Under the pieces are notes generated by a model, which was given only the letters and a program-made list of their open reading frames with translations, made no database searches and was not told the origin of the DNA. DNA of 64,000 bases from NCBI GenBank assembly GCA_050950205.1, contig JBMNHF010000019.1, positions 3,894 to 67,893 on the forward strand, read 5' to 3'. Source of the stretch: WRAV01 sp050950205. GTDB taxonomy: Bacteria; Bacillota; Clostridia; Oscillospirales; Ruminococcaceae. This document shows positions 17,732 to 29,519 of this stretch, piece after piece; position 1 is the stretch's first letter; each line of letters opens with the position of its first letter. The translations under genes were made by a program, and so were the position numbers.

Positions 17732-19328
17732 ATGGAAAAGGCAAAGAAACAGGCTGTAAAAACGGGCGAAACCGTCACCATATCCCGGGAAGAATATGAG
17801 GCGTTTCAGGTGCAGGCGCGGCGGATATCCGAGCTGGAAAAGCAGGTAGACCGGCTTCATGGAGGCAATCCGGCTTTCACAGAGCAAGCGCTTCGGCCCG
17901 TCCTCGGAGAAACGGCAGCTGAACGAGGAAGAGCTGTGCGAACAGCTGGGTTTTGTGTTCAACGAAGCGGAAGCATACCAGCCGAAGGAAGCAACGAAGC
18001 GGGAAACCCAGGTTGCCGGATATACCCGTACCAGGCGGGGCGGCAGCGTGGAGGAGATACTGCCGGAGAATGTACCGGTGGACATTGTGGAACACCACAT
18101 TCCAGAGGAAGAGCGGAGCTGTCCGGACTGCGGGAGCCGGATGGAGGAAATCGGGAAGGAAGTGCGGCGACGGCTGGTGATCATTCCGGCCCAGGTGCGG
18201 GTTCGGGAGGATTGGTATTACACCTACGCCTGCAAGCGGTGTACGGAAGAGGGCGTCGAAACGCCGGTCGTCAAAGCGGAGAAGGAAAAGCCGGTGATCC
18301 CCGGGAGCTATGCAACGGCGGAGGCGATTGCGCACATCGCGGTGCAGAAATTTGTAATGGGGTCGCCGCTGTACCGGCAGGAAAAGGAATGGAACCGCCA
18401 GGGCATCATGTTATCCCGGCAGACCATGTCGAACTGGATACTGTATACGGTGGAGGACTGGCTGAAGCCGATATACGAGGCGCTGCGCCGGGAGCTGGTG
18501 AAACGGCAGGTGCTGCACGCGGACGAGACCACATTGCAGGTGCTGCGGGAGCCGGGGAAAGCGGCCCAGAGCAAGAGTTATATGTGGCTGTACCGGACGG
18601 GTGGGGATACAAGCCGCCCAATCGTATTGTATGAATACCAGCCGGACAGGAGGGCGGAGCATCCAAAGGAATTCCTCAAAGGGTTTTCAGGATATCTGCA
18701 TACGGACGGATACGCGGGCTACCATGGGCTGGGAAAGGAAGTCAAGGTGGTGGGCTGCTGGGCCCATGCCCGGCGGAAATTTGACGAGGCGATCCAATGT
18801 CTGCCGAAAGATAAGCAGGATACGGCGGCAGCCAATGTTGGGCTGCAATATTGCAATGCGCTGTTTTCGCTGGAGAAAGGGTTTGCCGAACTCAGCGCGG
18901 AAGAACGGTATGCCCAACGGCAGAAGAAAGCGAAGCCGGTTGTGGAAGCGTTGTACGCCTGGTGCGGTGGCATGAATCCGCCGCCGAAATCGGGGCTTGG
19001 GAAGGCGCTGCACTACATCCGGGAACAGAGGCCGTACCTCGAGCGGTATCTGGAGGATGGGCGGCTGGAGATCAGCAACAATCGTGCGGAGCGGAGCATT
19101 AAGCCCTTTGTAATCGACCGGAAGAACTTTCTGTTTGCCAACACGCCCCACGGCGCCCAGGGCAGCGCGATCATATTCAGCTTGATTGAGACGGCAAAGG
19201 AGAATGGGCTGGATCCATACCGGTATCTGGTGCATGTATTGACACAGGCGCCGGAGCTGTTTGAGAGGGAAACCGATTGGGCGCAAAGGCTGCTGCCGGA
19301 GAATGCGCCGGAAAGCTGCCGGGTTTAG
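17732..19328 (+). pseudogene. tnpC: IS66-family transposase TnpC with N-terminal frameshift
   Basis: The DDE transposase of IS66. The N-terminal leucine-rich coiled region (17732 to about 17855, ending ISELEKQVDRL) is in one frame and the rest (from 17859, MEAIRLSQSKRFGPSSEKRQ) in another; removing one T near 17854 would join them as RLMEAIRLS, giving about 531 residues. Downstream are a CPDCGSRM zinc-binding motif, VLHADETTLQV, LHTDGYAGYHG and the SNNRAERSIKPFVIDRKN end typical of the family. The ATG at 17859 might allow a shortened protein lacking the coil. Confidence 0.85.
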
Positions 19329-19350
19329 GAGAGAAAAACATAATTCAGCT

Positions 19351-19388
19351 ACAAAGATGGACTTGCAGATGCAGGTCCATCTTTGTTT
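19351..19388 (+). terminator. Rho-independent terminator after IS66 tnpC
   Basis: A 12-bp perfect stem (ACAAAGATGGAC with its complement) around a 12-nt loop, followed by a T-rich run, 22 bp after the tnpC stop. Confidence 0.8.
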
Positions 19389-19437
19389 TTCGACATATAT
19401 TTTGGAACCGGAACTGTAGCGCCTATCTTACCGGAAA

Positions 19438-20781
19438 GGTAGTGTCAAGTTTTATGCGCAAATTAGGAAACAACCATTTGGCGAATAGCAGATTAGCCGG
19501 CGATAGATTCATCTGAAACACCGTATTGCAGGTGCTTCATGTTCATGTATTTCTTGTTGCCCCACTGAGTACCGGCCACATGGCGCAGCCTAGCACAAAC
19601 CAACATTAAGGCAGAATTGCCGTCAGGAAAAGCGCCAACTACCCGAGTGCGCCTGCGGATTTCCCGGTTCAGGCGCTCAATGGCGTTATTCGTGCGGATT
19701 CGTGTCCAGTGTTCAAAAGGGAAATGAGTGTAGGTTAGGGTCTCTTCGATGCCGTTTTCCACCTTTTTAGCGGCTTCGGGCAGCTTCATTTCCCGGAGAG
19801 ATTGAACAACAGCTTTTGCCTTTTCTCTGGAGGCTTCTTTGCTCTCCTGGGCGTGTATGGCCTTGAGCATTTTGGCGACAATCTTGGATTTGGAGCGGGG
19901 AACGACCGAAAAGACATTGCGGTAGAAATGAACAACACAACGCTGGTATTTGGCGTCAGGAAACACCTCATACACAGCCTCCAGCATCCCAAGGCTTTTG
20001 TCGCCAACGATGAGTTTGACACCATCCAGTCCACGGCTTTTCAGCCACTGGAAGAAGCTGATCCAACTGGCCTTATCCTCCTTCATTCCTTCGGCAGCAC
20101 CAATTATCTCCCGGTAACCATCCTCATTCACTGCGATGGCCACCAGAATCGCGACGTTCTCATACTCTCCGCCCCAATTGCGCTTCAGATAGATGCCGTC
20201 CACATAAACATAGGGGTACTTCCCGCCCTGCAAGGGGCGGTTACGCCAATCCTCAATATGGACATATGCCTTCTTGTTCAGTTCGCTGATAGTGCTGGGA
20301 GATACCTTGCTGCCCCACAGTGCCTCGGTGATATCCTCCACACGGCGTACCGACACGCCGGCTAGATACATCTCAATCAATGCCTCCTCCACTGAGCTTT
20401 CCCGGCGACGGTAACGCTCTATGATTGCAGTTTCAAAGGGAACCCCTTTTAGTCGGGGCATCTTTAAGGTGACATCTCCTGATGTGGTGGTCAGATTACG
20501 GTTGTAATGGCCGGAACGGTAGCCTTGGCGAGCCTCGGTGCGTTCATACTTCGCTGCCTGAGTTAGAGCTTCCGCTTCCTTTTCCAGCAAGTCGTTGAGT
20601 GTTTCCTCCACACTGCCTCGAACCAGTTCTTTTAACTCGCTCTTGATGATTTCCTCATTTAGTTGTACAATTTTCTTGGACATGGGTGCAGCCTTCCTTT
20701 CGGTGAATTTGGTTGTGGCAACTTTATTCTACCAAAAGGCTGAATCCCTGTCCTTTTTTTATTTGCGCAACTTATTGTACC
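19438..20781 (-). mobile_element. IS256-family insertion sequence (ends approximate)
   Basis: One mutator-type transposase gene between short inverted repeats. TGCGCAAAT at 19455-19463 is mirrored by ATTTGCGCA at 20761-20769, and looser similarity extends outward to about 19438 and 20781. No target-site duplication was recognised. It directly abuts the IS66 element on its left. Confidence 0.65.
19493..20683 (-). CDS. IS256-family (mutator-type) transposase
   Basis: 396 residues, full length for the family. Typical blocks: EARQGYRSGHYNRNLTTTSG near the N-terminus, KMPRLKGVPFETAIIERYRR, YVYVDGIYLKRNWGG containing the first catalytic Asp, LIVGDKSLGMLEAV with the second, and NAIERLNREIRRRTRVVGAF with the catalytic Glu region. 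Intact, with no stop or frameshift. It probably entered independently of the neighbouring IS66 element. Confidence 0.95.
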   Translation of the reverse strand: MSKKIVQLNEEIIKSELKELVRGSVEETLNDLLEKEAEALTQAAKYERTEARQGYRSGHYNRNLTTTSGDVTLKMPRLKGVPFETAIIERYRRRESSVEEALIEMYLAGVSVRRVEDITEALWGSKVSPSTISELNKKAYVHIEDWRNRPLQGGKYPYVYVDGIYLKRNWGGEYENVAILVAIAVNEDGYREIIGAAEGMKEDKASWISFFQWLKSRGLDGVKLIVGDKSLGMLEAVYEVFPDAKYQRCVVHFYRNVFSVVPRSKSKIVAKMLKAIHAQESKEASREKAKAVVQSLREMKLPEAAKKVENGIEETLTYTHFPFEHWTRIRTNNAIERLNREIRRRTRVVGAFPDGNSALMLVCARLRHVAGTQWGNKKYMNMKHLQYGVSDESIAG

Positions 20782-20820
20782 TTATCTATTTTTTTTGAAC
20801 ATAAAATCTGTATTGGACAG

Positions 20821-20854
20821 AAAAAAACGAAGAGCCTTACGCTCTCCGTTTTTT
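20821..20854. terminator. Bidirectional rho-independent terminator
   Basis: A 9-bp stem with one mismatch (ACGAAGAGC to GCTCTCCGT) around CTTAC, flanked by A6 on one side and T8 on the other, so it works in both directions. On the minus strand it lies just after the stop of the possible C-terminal extension of the DivIVA-like gene (20869). Confidence 0.8.
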
Positions 20855-20868
20855 TGTTTGTAAGTAAT

Positions 20869-21154
20869 TTATGGCAGCTTGTGCCAGCTGAGCAGGCGCT
20901 GCAAAAAATCCTTGAACCCTCTCCGCCGATTTTTGGGAGGGGAAGGGTGGGAGCGCCTGGGTCGGCTGTCTTTGCCTTTGGATGGCTGCACCTCTTTTGT
21001 GGTTCTTTGCTTTTTTTTGTGGGGAACCGGGCAAGGCTCTTCACCTTCCCATGTGTAGAGGAGGGGCTGTGCCAAATCCGCGGAATCATCAAGAGGGTCG
21101 GATTCCGCCTCCTGATGATGGGGACAAAGATCAGTCGGCGGCGCTGCGAAAAAA
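20869..21154 (-). other. Probable out-of-frame C-terminal extension of the DivIVA-like gene
   Basis: Just beyond the DivIVA-like stop, another frame stays open for about 85 codons and reads like coding sequence: an acidic segment (EAESDPLDDSADL), a basic Pro/Lys region and a final amphipathic stretch FKDFLQRLLSW, ending right before a terminator. Dropping one T from the T6 run at 21149-21154 (minus-strand sense) would fuse it to the upstream protein. Either a sequencing indel or a real truncation. Confidence 0.45.
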
Positions 21155-21904
21155 GCTGATGTCGGCCAGTTCGGAATCCTCGTCCTCATCCTCGTGATCT
21201 CTTACCAGAGTGAGGTTCATGGGGCGGTAAAAGTCCCGAATGTTTTGCTCGCTTTGGACGATGGTGTCCCCAATGGCGGAAAACTTCTCCTGGATGGAGA
21301 GGACAGCCTCTTCGATCTTTTCTTCAATGGCTTCCATCTCTTCCCGGAATTTGGTAAACTGCTCAAACACTGTGGTGAGGGATTTGGATGCTTCTTCCAT
21401 GATGCCCTGAGCCTGAAGATTGGCATCCTCCAGAATCTGCTCGGCCTCCAGCTTGGTTTTAACCACCAAGTCCCCCAGATAGATGGAGGCTTTCTCCACT
21501 TCGTTGCGGCCTGCCTCTAATTCGGCATTCTTTTCTTCCAGCCGGGCATTCAGCTCGCTAAACCGGGTAATCTCCGCATCTTTTTCGGCTATGATAATTT
21601 TTTGCCGGTCAATTTCCGCGTTGAGAGAGTCCAGCATCTCGTTCATTTCGCTGCGCTTGCTTCTCTCTTCGGAAAGTTCCTCCTCCAGCTCGGTGCGCAC
21701 TTTTTCCGCTGCCGAGAGCTTCTGCTCCAGGCTGCGGATGCTTTCCGAAAGCCGCTCACGGGCTGCACTGACCTCTTCAAACTGGGCGGTCAGTCTCTCC
21801 TGAGCAGCTTTGGCGTTGTTGTTGAGCTCATAGATGTAGTTGAGAACAGATTGCCGCTCGAAGCCCCCAAACAGGGATGTTTTGAAAATTGGTTGATTCT
21901 CCAC
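21131..21904 (-). CDS. DivIVA-like coiled-coil protein
   Basis: About 257 residues from a GTG at 21904, chosen for GGAAGGGG six bases upstream. The start ENQPIFKTSLFGGFERQSVL resembles the membrane-binding N-terminus of DivIVA/GpsB-like proteins in Clostridia. A long coiled coil follows (about residues 25-140, rich in Glu/Leu heptads), then a second helical part with EAEQILEDANLQAQGIMEEA. The tail is acidic. Likely role: polar or septal scaffold in division or wall growth. Last gene of the rsmD-coaD group; the C-terminus may be cut by a frameshift. Confidence 0.7.
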   Translation of the reverse strand: MENQPIFKTSLFGGFERQSVLNYIYELNNNAKAAQERLTAQFEEVSAARERLSESIRSLEQKLSAAEKVRTELEEELSEERSKRSEMNEMLDSLNAEIDRQKIIIAEKDAEITRFSELNARLEEKNAELEAGRNEVEKASIYLGDLVVKTKLEAEQILEDANLQAQGIMEEASKSLTTVFEQFTKFREEMEAIEEKIEEAVLSIQEKFSAIGDTIVQSEQNIRDFYRPMNLTLVRDHEDEDEDSELADISFFRSAAD

Positions 21905-22057
21905 GTAAGCTAACCCCTTCCAATCGGTATGGTACCGCCATTTCATCCATGGGGTACGACACAATATGCCTATGTATTATTAGTGCTTCTTCCGCGTCAA
22001 AATACTGCGTTGTCTTTTGCAATCTGTGTTGGTGGGCAGAAACCTCGTCTGCGAATC

Positions 22058-22519
22058 TTACGATTTTCGTTTGCTTTTGCTGCGCAGGGCTTGGCGGGTC
22101 TGCCTCACCTCGTTTAAGGAGTTGGTGATGGCTTCTTCGGTCACCCGCAAAATATCGTCGGAAAAAGCTTGGGCAGCCTGACGAATTTCGCGGGACTGCA
22201 TCTGGGTTTGAGCCAGAATCTCGCTGGCCTTGCTTTGGGAGATCTTAATAATTTCTTCCTGTGCGATTAAGGCTTTTGCCCGCTCCTCCGCCTTGCGGAT
22301 GATGGATTCCGCTTCCCGGTGGGCAGCCTCCAGAATCTCGCTTCGGTCGTTGACAATGGCTTTGGCCTGTTTGATCTCGTTGGGCAGATTGATGCGAATA
22401 TCATCAATAAAATCCCGCACCTTTTCGGCGTCTACCACGCAGCGCCCCCCCGAAAGAGGCAAGCTCCAGGATTTATCCAACAGCTCGTCCAACAAATCCA
22501 GAACCTCTTCGATATTCAT
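22058..22519 (-). CDS. Conserved coiled-coil protein next to coaD
   Basis: 153 residues, mostly helical, with no recognised catalytic motif. It begins MNIEEVLDLLDELLDKSWSL, then has an Ala/Glu-rich coil (EAAHREAESIIRKAEERAKA) resembling ATP-synthase b-subunit-type coils, and ends in a basic tail (RSKSKRKS). It overlaps the coaD stop by 4 bp and precedes the DivIVA-like gene. Proteins of this kind sit beside coaD in many Clostridia; the function is unknown, perhaps related to division given its neighbour. Confidence 0.7.
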   Translation of the reverse strand: MNIEEVLDLLDELLDKSWSLPLSGGRCVVDAEKVRDFIDDIRINLPNEIKQAKAIVNDRSEILEAAHREAESIIRKAEERAKALIAQEEIIKISQSKASEILAQTQMQSREIRQAAQAFSDDILRVTEEAITNSLNEVRQTRQALRSKSKRKS

Positions 22520-23037
22520 CTGGGTGTAACCTCCCCCTGTGTTTTCTCCTCATTTTTCTGGCGGTACAACCTTTGCCGGATGTCGTTGAGCACCTCGGGA
22601 GGGACAAAATCCGAAATATCCCCTCCAAAGGAGGCCACCTGCTTGACCAGACTGGAGTTGAGATACATATTTTCCGCCTTGGTGGTCAAAAAAATGGTAT
22701 CCGCCTCGGGCACCAGACGCTTGTTGGTCAGGGCCATCTGGAATTCGTATTCAAAGTCGGACATGGCCCGCAGCCCCTTGATGATGGCGACAGCCCCTTT
22801 TTTTCTCACATAGTCGGCCAGCAGGCCTTCGTAGGTGTCTGCCGTGACATTGGGCAGATGAGCGGTTGCCTTGCGAATCATCTCGGCCCGCTCCTCCGGA
22901 GAAAAAGACGGCTTTTTATTAGCATTGATGGCCACCAGCGCAATGACATTGTCAAACAGGCGGCTGGCTCTGGTAATGATGTCCAGATGTCCTTTGGTGA
23001 TGGGGTCAAAACTGCCGGGGCAGATTACGGTTGCCAT
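22516..23037 (-). CDS. coaD: Pantetheine-phosphate adenylyltransferase
   Basis: Transfers AMP from ATP to 4'-phosphopantetheine to give dephospho-CoA, the fourth step of CoA synthesis. Residues 1-20 include the nucleotidyltransferase signature CPGSFDPITKGHLDII with the conserved T/HxGH-type site. Later blocks are KGLRAMSDFEYEFQMALTNK and YLNSSLVKQVASFGGDISDF. The ATG at 23037 follows GGAGGTTCG; 173 residues is typical. Downstream of rsmD, a pairing common in Firmicutes. Confidence 0.96.
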   Translation of the reverse strand: MATVICPGSFDPITKGHLDIITRASRLFDNVIALVAINANKKPSFSPEERAEMIRKATAHLPNVTADTYEGLLADYVRKKGAVAIIKGLRAMSDFEYEFQMALTNKRLVPEADTIFLTTKAENMYLNSSLVKQVASFGGDISDFVPPEVLNDIRQRLYRQKNEEKTQGEVTPR

Positions 23038-23250
23038 AAACGAACCTCCAGATTTAATCCAAAATTCAGGGATGTAGCTGTGGGGCCTTCCGTGTGGCCT
23101 GCCAAAAAGGAACCTCATTCATCCCGCCAAAGTCTTAATGATAGAATCCCATCATCAAAGCTACTGTTTCAAGGCGCAGATAGGAACCGTTTTTTAAGCG
23201 CGCTCCCATGGGGCAATCAGCAATACAAGCATTGGGGCAGATGCAGCTTG

Positions 23251-23817
23251 TTACCCAATGCTCGGCTTTTCGATAGATTCCCGGACCCTGTATTGCACCA
23301 ACTTGGTTTTGCCGTAGCGGTACTTTTTTTTGAGTATTAAGCTGCCTGCCGTTTCGGGCAGAGGGGTATCCCGGTCTGTCTCGCACAAAACCACGCCGGA
23401 CTGGCTTATGTGATCCGATAAGGCGGCAAGAGCTGCGGGCATCAGCCCCTCGGCGTAGGGAGGATCCAAAAAAGCAATGTCAAAAGGCTCCCCCCGATAT
23501 TCCCGCAAAAAGACTAAGGCATCTCCCGCCATTACTTTGGCATGGGCGGTCAGATTGCAGCTACGCAGATTTTCCCGCACCGCAGCCAGGCTGTTCTTGG
23601 CATTGTCCACAAACACACAGCTTCGCGCGCCGCGGGAAAGAGCCTCAATTCCCATCTGTCCGGAACCGGCAAAAAGGTCCAAAACCCGTGCCCCTTCCAC
23701 TTCAAACTGAACGATGGAAAAGACCGCTTCCTTCACCATATCGGAGGTGGGGCGCACCGCTGTTCCGGCGGGAGTTTGCAGCTTGCGTCCCCGAGCTGTT
23801 CCGGTAATTACTCTCAT
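23251..23817 (-). CDS. rsmD: 16S rRNA (guanine(966)-N(2))-methyltransferase RsmD
   Basis: SAM-dependent methyltransferase acting on 16S rRNA G966. It begins MRVITGTARGRKLQTPAGTA with VRPTSDMVKEAVFSI, the family opening. SAM loop VLDLFAGSGQMGIEALSRGA lies at about residues 44-63 and catalytic FLDPPY near 115. 188 residues. First gene of the minus-strand group rsmD, coaD, coiled-coil protein, DivIVA-like, with a good promoter immediately upstream. Confidence 0.95.
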   Translation of the reverse strand: MRVITGTARGRKLQTPAGTAVRPTSDMVKEAVFSIVQFEVEGARVLDLFAGSGQMGIEALSRGARSCVFVDNAKNSLAAVRENLRSCNLTAHAKVMAGDALVFLREYRGEPFDIAFLDPPYAEGLMPAALAALSDHISQSGVVLCETDRDTPLPETAGSLILKKKYRYGKTKLVQYRVRESIEKPSIG

Positions 23818-23858
23818 AGTTTCATTCCTCTCTCCCTTACTGTTTGGGAGTATCTATT

Positions 23859-23887
23859 ATTATGCGCAAATCCGGACAGGTTGTCAA
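23859..23887 (-). promoter_or_regulatory. Sigma-A promoter for the rsmD-coaD group
   Basis: Minus strand: TTGACA (23887-23882), 17 bp, CATAAT (23864-23859), about 40 bp before the rsmD start. Consensus -35 and one mismatch in the -10. Confidence 0.7.
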
Positions 23888-23892
23888 GGAAA

Positions 23893-23931
23893 ACGAAAAA
23901 GGAAATGCGGTGCATTTCCAAAAGCACCGCA
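23893..23931 (-). terminator. Terminator after ftsK
   Basis: An 8-bp stem (TGCGGTGC/GCACCGCA) around a 10-nt loop, followed on the minus strand by a T-rich run, between the ftsK stop and the rsmD promoter. Confidence 0.65.
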
Positions 23932-24003
23932 CCATTATGATATGTTATTTTGAAGGGATTATCAGCCGTTTGGCCCTGTCCACCTGCGAAAAACACAGCC
24001 GCA

Positions 24004-26742
<2,739 letters not shown>

Positions 26743-26933
26743 AGTGGATACTACCTCTTTACTTTATGATGTCCTGAATAAGGCTCGGCAACGAAAACTA
26801 CACCGGTTTGCAGTGTCTGCCGGGCCAAAGTTGCAACCTTTTGGCTCCCATCCAAACAAGGGGGGAGGCGGCTGATTTATTCTGGCATCGCCGGGTTTTG
26901 CCATAGCATCTTTTGGTTATGTAGCTTGATGGG

Positions 26934-27809
26934 TCAGGTGCCCATAATGATCTTTTGCAGCATCTGTCCTGTCACATTTTCGAACACTGCCACGGCGATG
27001 ACCACAATTCCCAGAATCAAAGTATACCATGCAAACCATACAAACCGGTCGGAGACCACCAGCCAACGAACCAAGCGAATGGCCAGAACTCCAAAAATCA
27101 GAGAGCAGAGCACACCCGCCAAAAGAGCGGGAATGGGGATGCTCATCCCTTCCTTGGCGATTTTGCCCACCTCCAACAGGTTAGCTCCCAGCACGGCGGG
27201 GATTCCCAAAATGAAGGAGAAGGCAACGGCGTATTTTCGCTCCAGCCCGGCCAAAAGCCCCACCGCAATGGTGGAGCCGGAGCGGGAAACCCCCGGCAAA
27301 GGAGCGATGGCCTGGGTGACGCCGATGGCAAGGGCATCCCGGTACTGCATGGTTGCAGCGGTTTTTCTGCCCTTGACGCATTTATCCGAGAGAAACAGAA
27401 GAGCGCTGGTGATGAGAAAGCAAATTCCCTCCGCCAGAATGCTCTGGTCGGTGGCCAGTGCCTCAAACCAGTCTTTAAAGAGTACGGTAATCAGCAGGGG
27501 CAGACAGGCCACAAACAAAAGGAAGATCATGCGGCGCTTGCCGGACACTCTTTGAAAGGTAAACTTTCCGGTCAAAAGATCCCCCAGCATGGCAAAAAAT
27601 TCTCTGATTAAATCCCAGATGGTGCCCCAAAAAGCCAGCAGTACCGCCAACAGCGTACCCAGATGCAGCATGACGGTGAAGAGAACCCCTTGCTCTCCCC
27701 CCTGCCCGGTAAAGTACTGAATCAGGGAAAGATGCCCCGAGCTGGACACCGGAAGAAATTCCGTCAGTCCCTGTACAATTCCCTGAAGGATTGCGTTGCC
27801 GATGCTCAT
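26934..27809 (-). CDS. uppP: Undecaprenyl-diphosphatase UppP (BacA family)
   Basis: Membrane phosphatase recycling undecaprenyl diphosphate to the monophosphate carrier for wall synthesis; overproduction gives bacitracin resistance. Both family motifs are present: QGLTEFLPVSSSGHLSL near residue 13 and PGVSRSGSTI near 170. 291 residues with about eight hydrophobic spans. Starts at 27809 behind AGGTTTATT-like sequence. Lies between ylzJ and ftsK. Confidence 0.95.
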   Translation of the reverse strand: MSIGNAILQGIVQGLTEFLPVSSSGHLSLIQYFTGQGGEQGVLFTVMLHLGTLLAVLLAFWGTIWDLIREFFAMLGDLLTGKFTFQRVSGKRRMIFLLFVACLPLLITVLFKDWFEALATDQSILAEGICFLITSALLFLSDKCVKGRKTAATMQYRDALAIGVTQAIAPLPGVSRSGSTIAVGLLAGLERKYAVAFSFILGIPAVLGANLLEVGKIAKEGMSIPIPALLAGVLCSLIFGVLAIRLVRWLVVSDRFVWFAWYTLILGIVVIAVAVFENVTGQMLQKIIMGT

Positions 27810-27947
27810 AATAAACCTCCGGTGTTGGGTAATTTTTCAGCAGGTCATATTAATCAGGTAACATACAATCAAACCGCAGAAAAATTCCACCGTAAACACC
27901 GGAGGTTATGTATCCCCGAAAAAAGCTCCGGGGTCTGCGGAAGATTT

Positions 27948-28169
27948 TTAACCATTGGATTGGCTTCCCCCGGGGGGAAAGATGCTGCCCGGGGTATATT
28001 CGGTTTTTAGATACATAGCCGGATCGGTGGAGATGAGGCGGTTTGCCACAAAACCTTTGGGGGTATGGTACCCTTCCAGATATCCGCCCTGAATTTCCAT
28101 CACCGTTGCGGCAGGCTGTTCCGGTTGCTCCATCAAAAAGGCATAGGGCATCACAGAATGGATGATCAT
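27948..28169 (-). CDS. YlzJ-like protein
   Basis: 73 residues from the ATG at 28169 (GGTGAGGAA upstream, 4 bp after the tepA stop). MIIHSVMPYAFLMEQPEQPA and the later EYTPGSIFPP match the small YlzJ-like family found next to tepA in Bacillus and Clostridia. Function unknown. The strict linkage to TepA suggests a role in secretion or sporulation. Confidence 0.75.
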   Translation of the reverse strand: MIIHSVMPYAFLMEQPEQPAATVMEIQGGYLEGYHTPKGFVANRLISTDPAMYLKTEYTPGSIFPPGGSQSNG

Positions 28170-28173
28170 TTCC

Positions 28174-29238
28174 TCACCGCCCTTCCGGATGGGCAGGAGC
28201 ATCCTTCGATTCCATTGTAGGGAAGTTTGGAATGGGGGGATGGAGATTTTTGTCGTCGGCGTTGGAGGAATTCCCGTCAGAGTAGGTGGCTTCGCTCTGG
28301 GTGATCCAAGAGGTGTTGCCGGAAGCCTCTGCCGAAACTGCCGGGGCGGTCTTGCGGGGACGTCCCCGGGGGCGCTTTTCCCCCTCTATCTGTGCTATGG
28401 CACGGGGACTTGCCACCACAGGCTGTTTTTTGCTCCGGCCCGGCTGTTTGTTTTGGGCCTTGGGTTGCTTTGCCTTGGAACTGGTGTTTTGTTTTTGAGA
28501 CTGCTGCTCCTGCTCGATGAGACCGTAAAGACATTCCACCGCATCGGAAAGGCCGCCCAGATGGTCAATCAGGCCGCATTTTACCGCCTCTTGTCCATCC
28601 AAAACGGTGCCTACATCCATGACCAGCTCCCCGGTCTGCATCATCAGCTTGCGAAACGTATCGTTGGAAATGTTGGAATTGTCCACCACAAAACGGACAA
28701 TTCGCTCCTGCATTTTATCAAAATAAGAAAGAGTTTGGGGAACGCCCAGCACCAGACCGTTCATCCGCACCGGATGGATGGTCATGGTAGCGGAAGGAGC
28801 AATAAAGCTGACCTTGGCACTCACCGCCAAGGGCACTCCAATGGAATGGCCTCCCCCCAATACCAGAGAGACGGTGGGCTTTCGCATCCCCGAAATGAGT
28901 TCGGCAATGGCAAGGCCCGCCTCCACATCGCCCCCCACTGTGTTGAGGACAATGAGCAGGCCCTCAATTTCGGGGTTTTCTTGAATGGCCACCAGCAAGG
29001 GAATGACATGCTCGTACTTGGTGGTTTTATTTTGAGGGGGCAGAATATAATGCCCCTCCACCTGTCCTACAATGGTGAGGCAGTGAATGGTATGTCTTCC
29101 TTTGGTGGTGGTAATTCCACCGGTTTGGATGATCTGCTGGGTTTGTTCCTGCTGGGTGCTGACCATTTCCTCCTCACCCTCGGCGGAATCTTCCGAGGCC
29201 ATGGTAGCGGCCCTTCGTTTGCGCTGCTGTTCACTCAT
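28174..29238 (-). CDS. tepA: TepA/ClpP-like translocation-enhancing protease
   Basis: 354 residues from the ATG at 29238 (AAGGAG seven bases upstream). The central part (about 45-240) is a ClpP/crotonase-like fold: IEGLLIVLNTVGGDVEAGLA, nucleophile Ser in LGGGHSIGVPLA and His in TMTIHPVRMNG, as in ClpP-type serine peptidases. The C-terminal 110 residues are Lys/Gln/Pro-rich and low complexity (KRPRGRPRK is an AT-hook-like patch), longer than in Bacillus TepA. In Bacillus the protein improves pre-protein translocation or processes signal peptides. Followed immediately by ylzJ. Confidence 0.88.
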   Translation of the reverse strand: MSEQQRKRRAATMASEDSAEGEEEMVSTQQEQTQQIIQTGGITTTKGRHTIHCLTIVGQVEGHYILPPQNKTTKYEHVIPLLVAIQENPEIEGLLIVLNTVGGDVEAGLAIAELISGMRKPTVSLVLGGGHSIGVPLAVSAKVSFIAPSATMTIHPVRMNGLVLGVPQTLSYFDKMQERIVRFVVDNSNISNDTFRKLMMQTGELVMDVGTVLDGQEAVKCGLIDHLGGLSDAVECLYGLIEQEQQSQKQNTSSKAKQPKAQNKQPGRSKKQPVVASPRAIAQIEGEKRPRGRPRKTAPAVSAEASGNTSWITQSEATYSDGNSSNADDKNLHPPIPNFPTMESKDAPAHPEGR

Positions 29239-29519
29239 ACCCAAGCTCCTTTCACGTCAGGAATTTCCAGTATGTAGTGTTGGCAGGCGAACCTTTCAAT
29301 ATACGCAGCAACAAATACTCATGTCATAAAGTATAGCACAGTTTTTTCCTTTTGGAAAGAAAAAAGAACAACTGAGCGAATGCAATCCCCGGCGGTTTCT
29401 CCCCTGTTTTATTGGGCGGGGGCCCCTTTTTCCCGTTCTCCTCTAAGCTCCTGAGAGGGTTTGGGATAGACAAAAACCAGCCTCCCTTAAGGATGCCGGT
29501 TTTATACGTCAAACTCTTT

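Larger units (their letters stand above)
16860..19430 (+). mobile_element. IS66-family insertion sequence (ends approximate)
   Basis: tnpA, tnpB and tnpC in the standard IS66 order. I could not fix the terminal inverted repeats or an 8-bp target duplication by eye; GTAAG-like candidates near 16803 (forward) and 19431 (reverse) are unconvincing and their flanks do not match. An IS256 element abuts on the right. The frameshift in tnpC suggests the copy is defective. Confidence 0.6.

Noticed and set aside
16795..19439. Target-site duplication for the IS66 element
   Set aside because: Flanks of the GTAAG-like candidate ends do not match, so no duplication is claimed.
23038..23250. Possible small Cys-rich peptide on the minus strand between rsmD and coaD
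   Set aside because: The frame only exists as an alternative reading of the rsmD end, with no start or ribosome site of its own.
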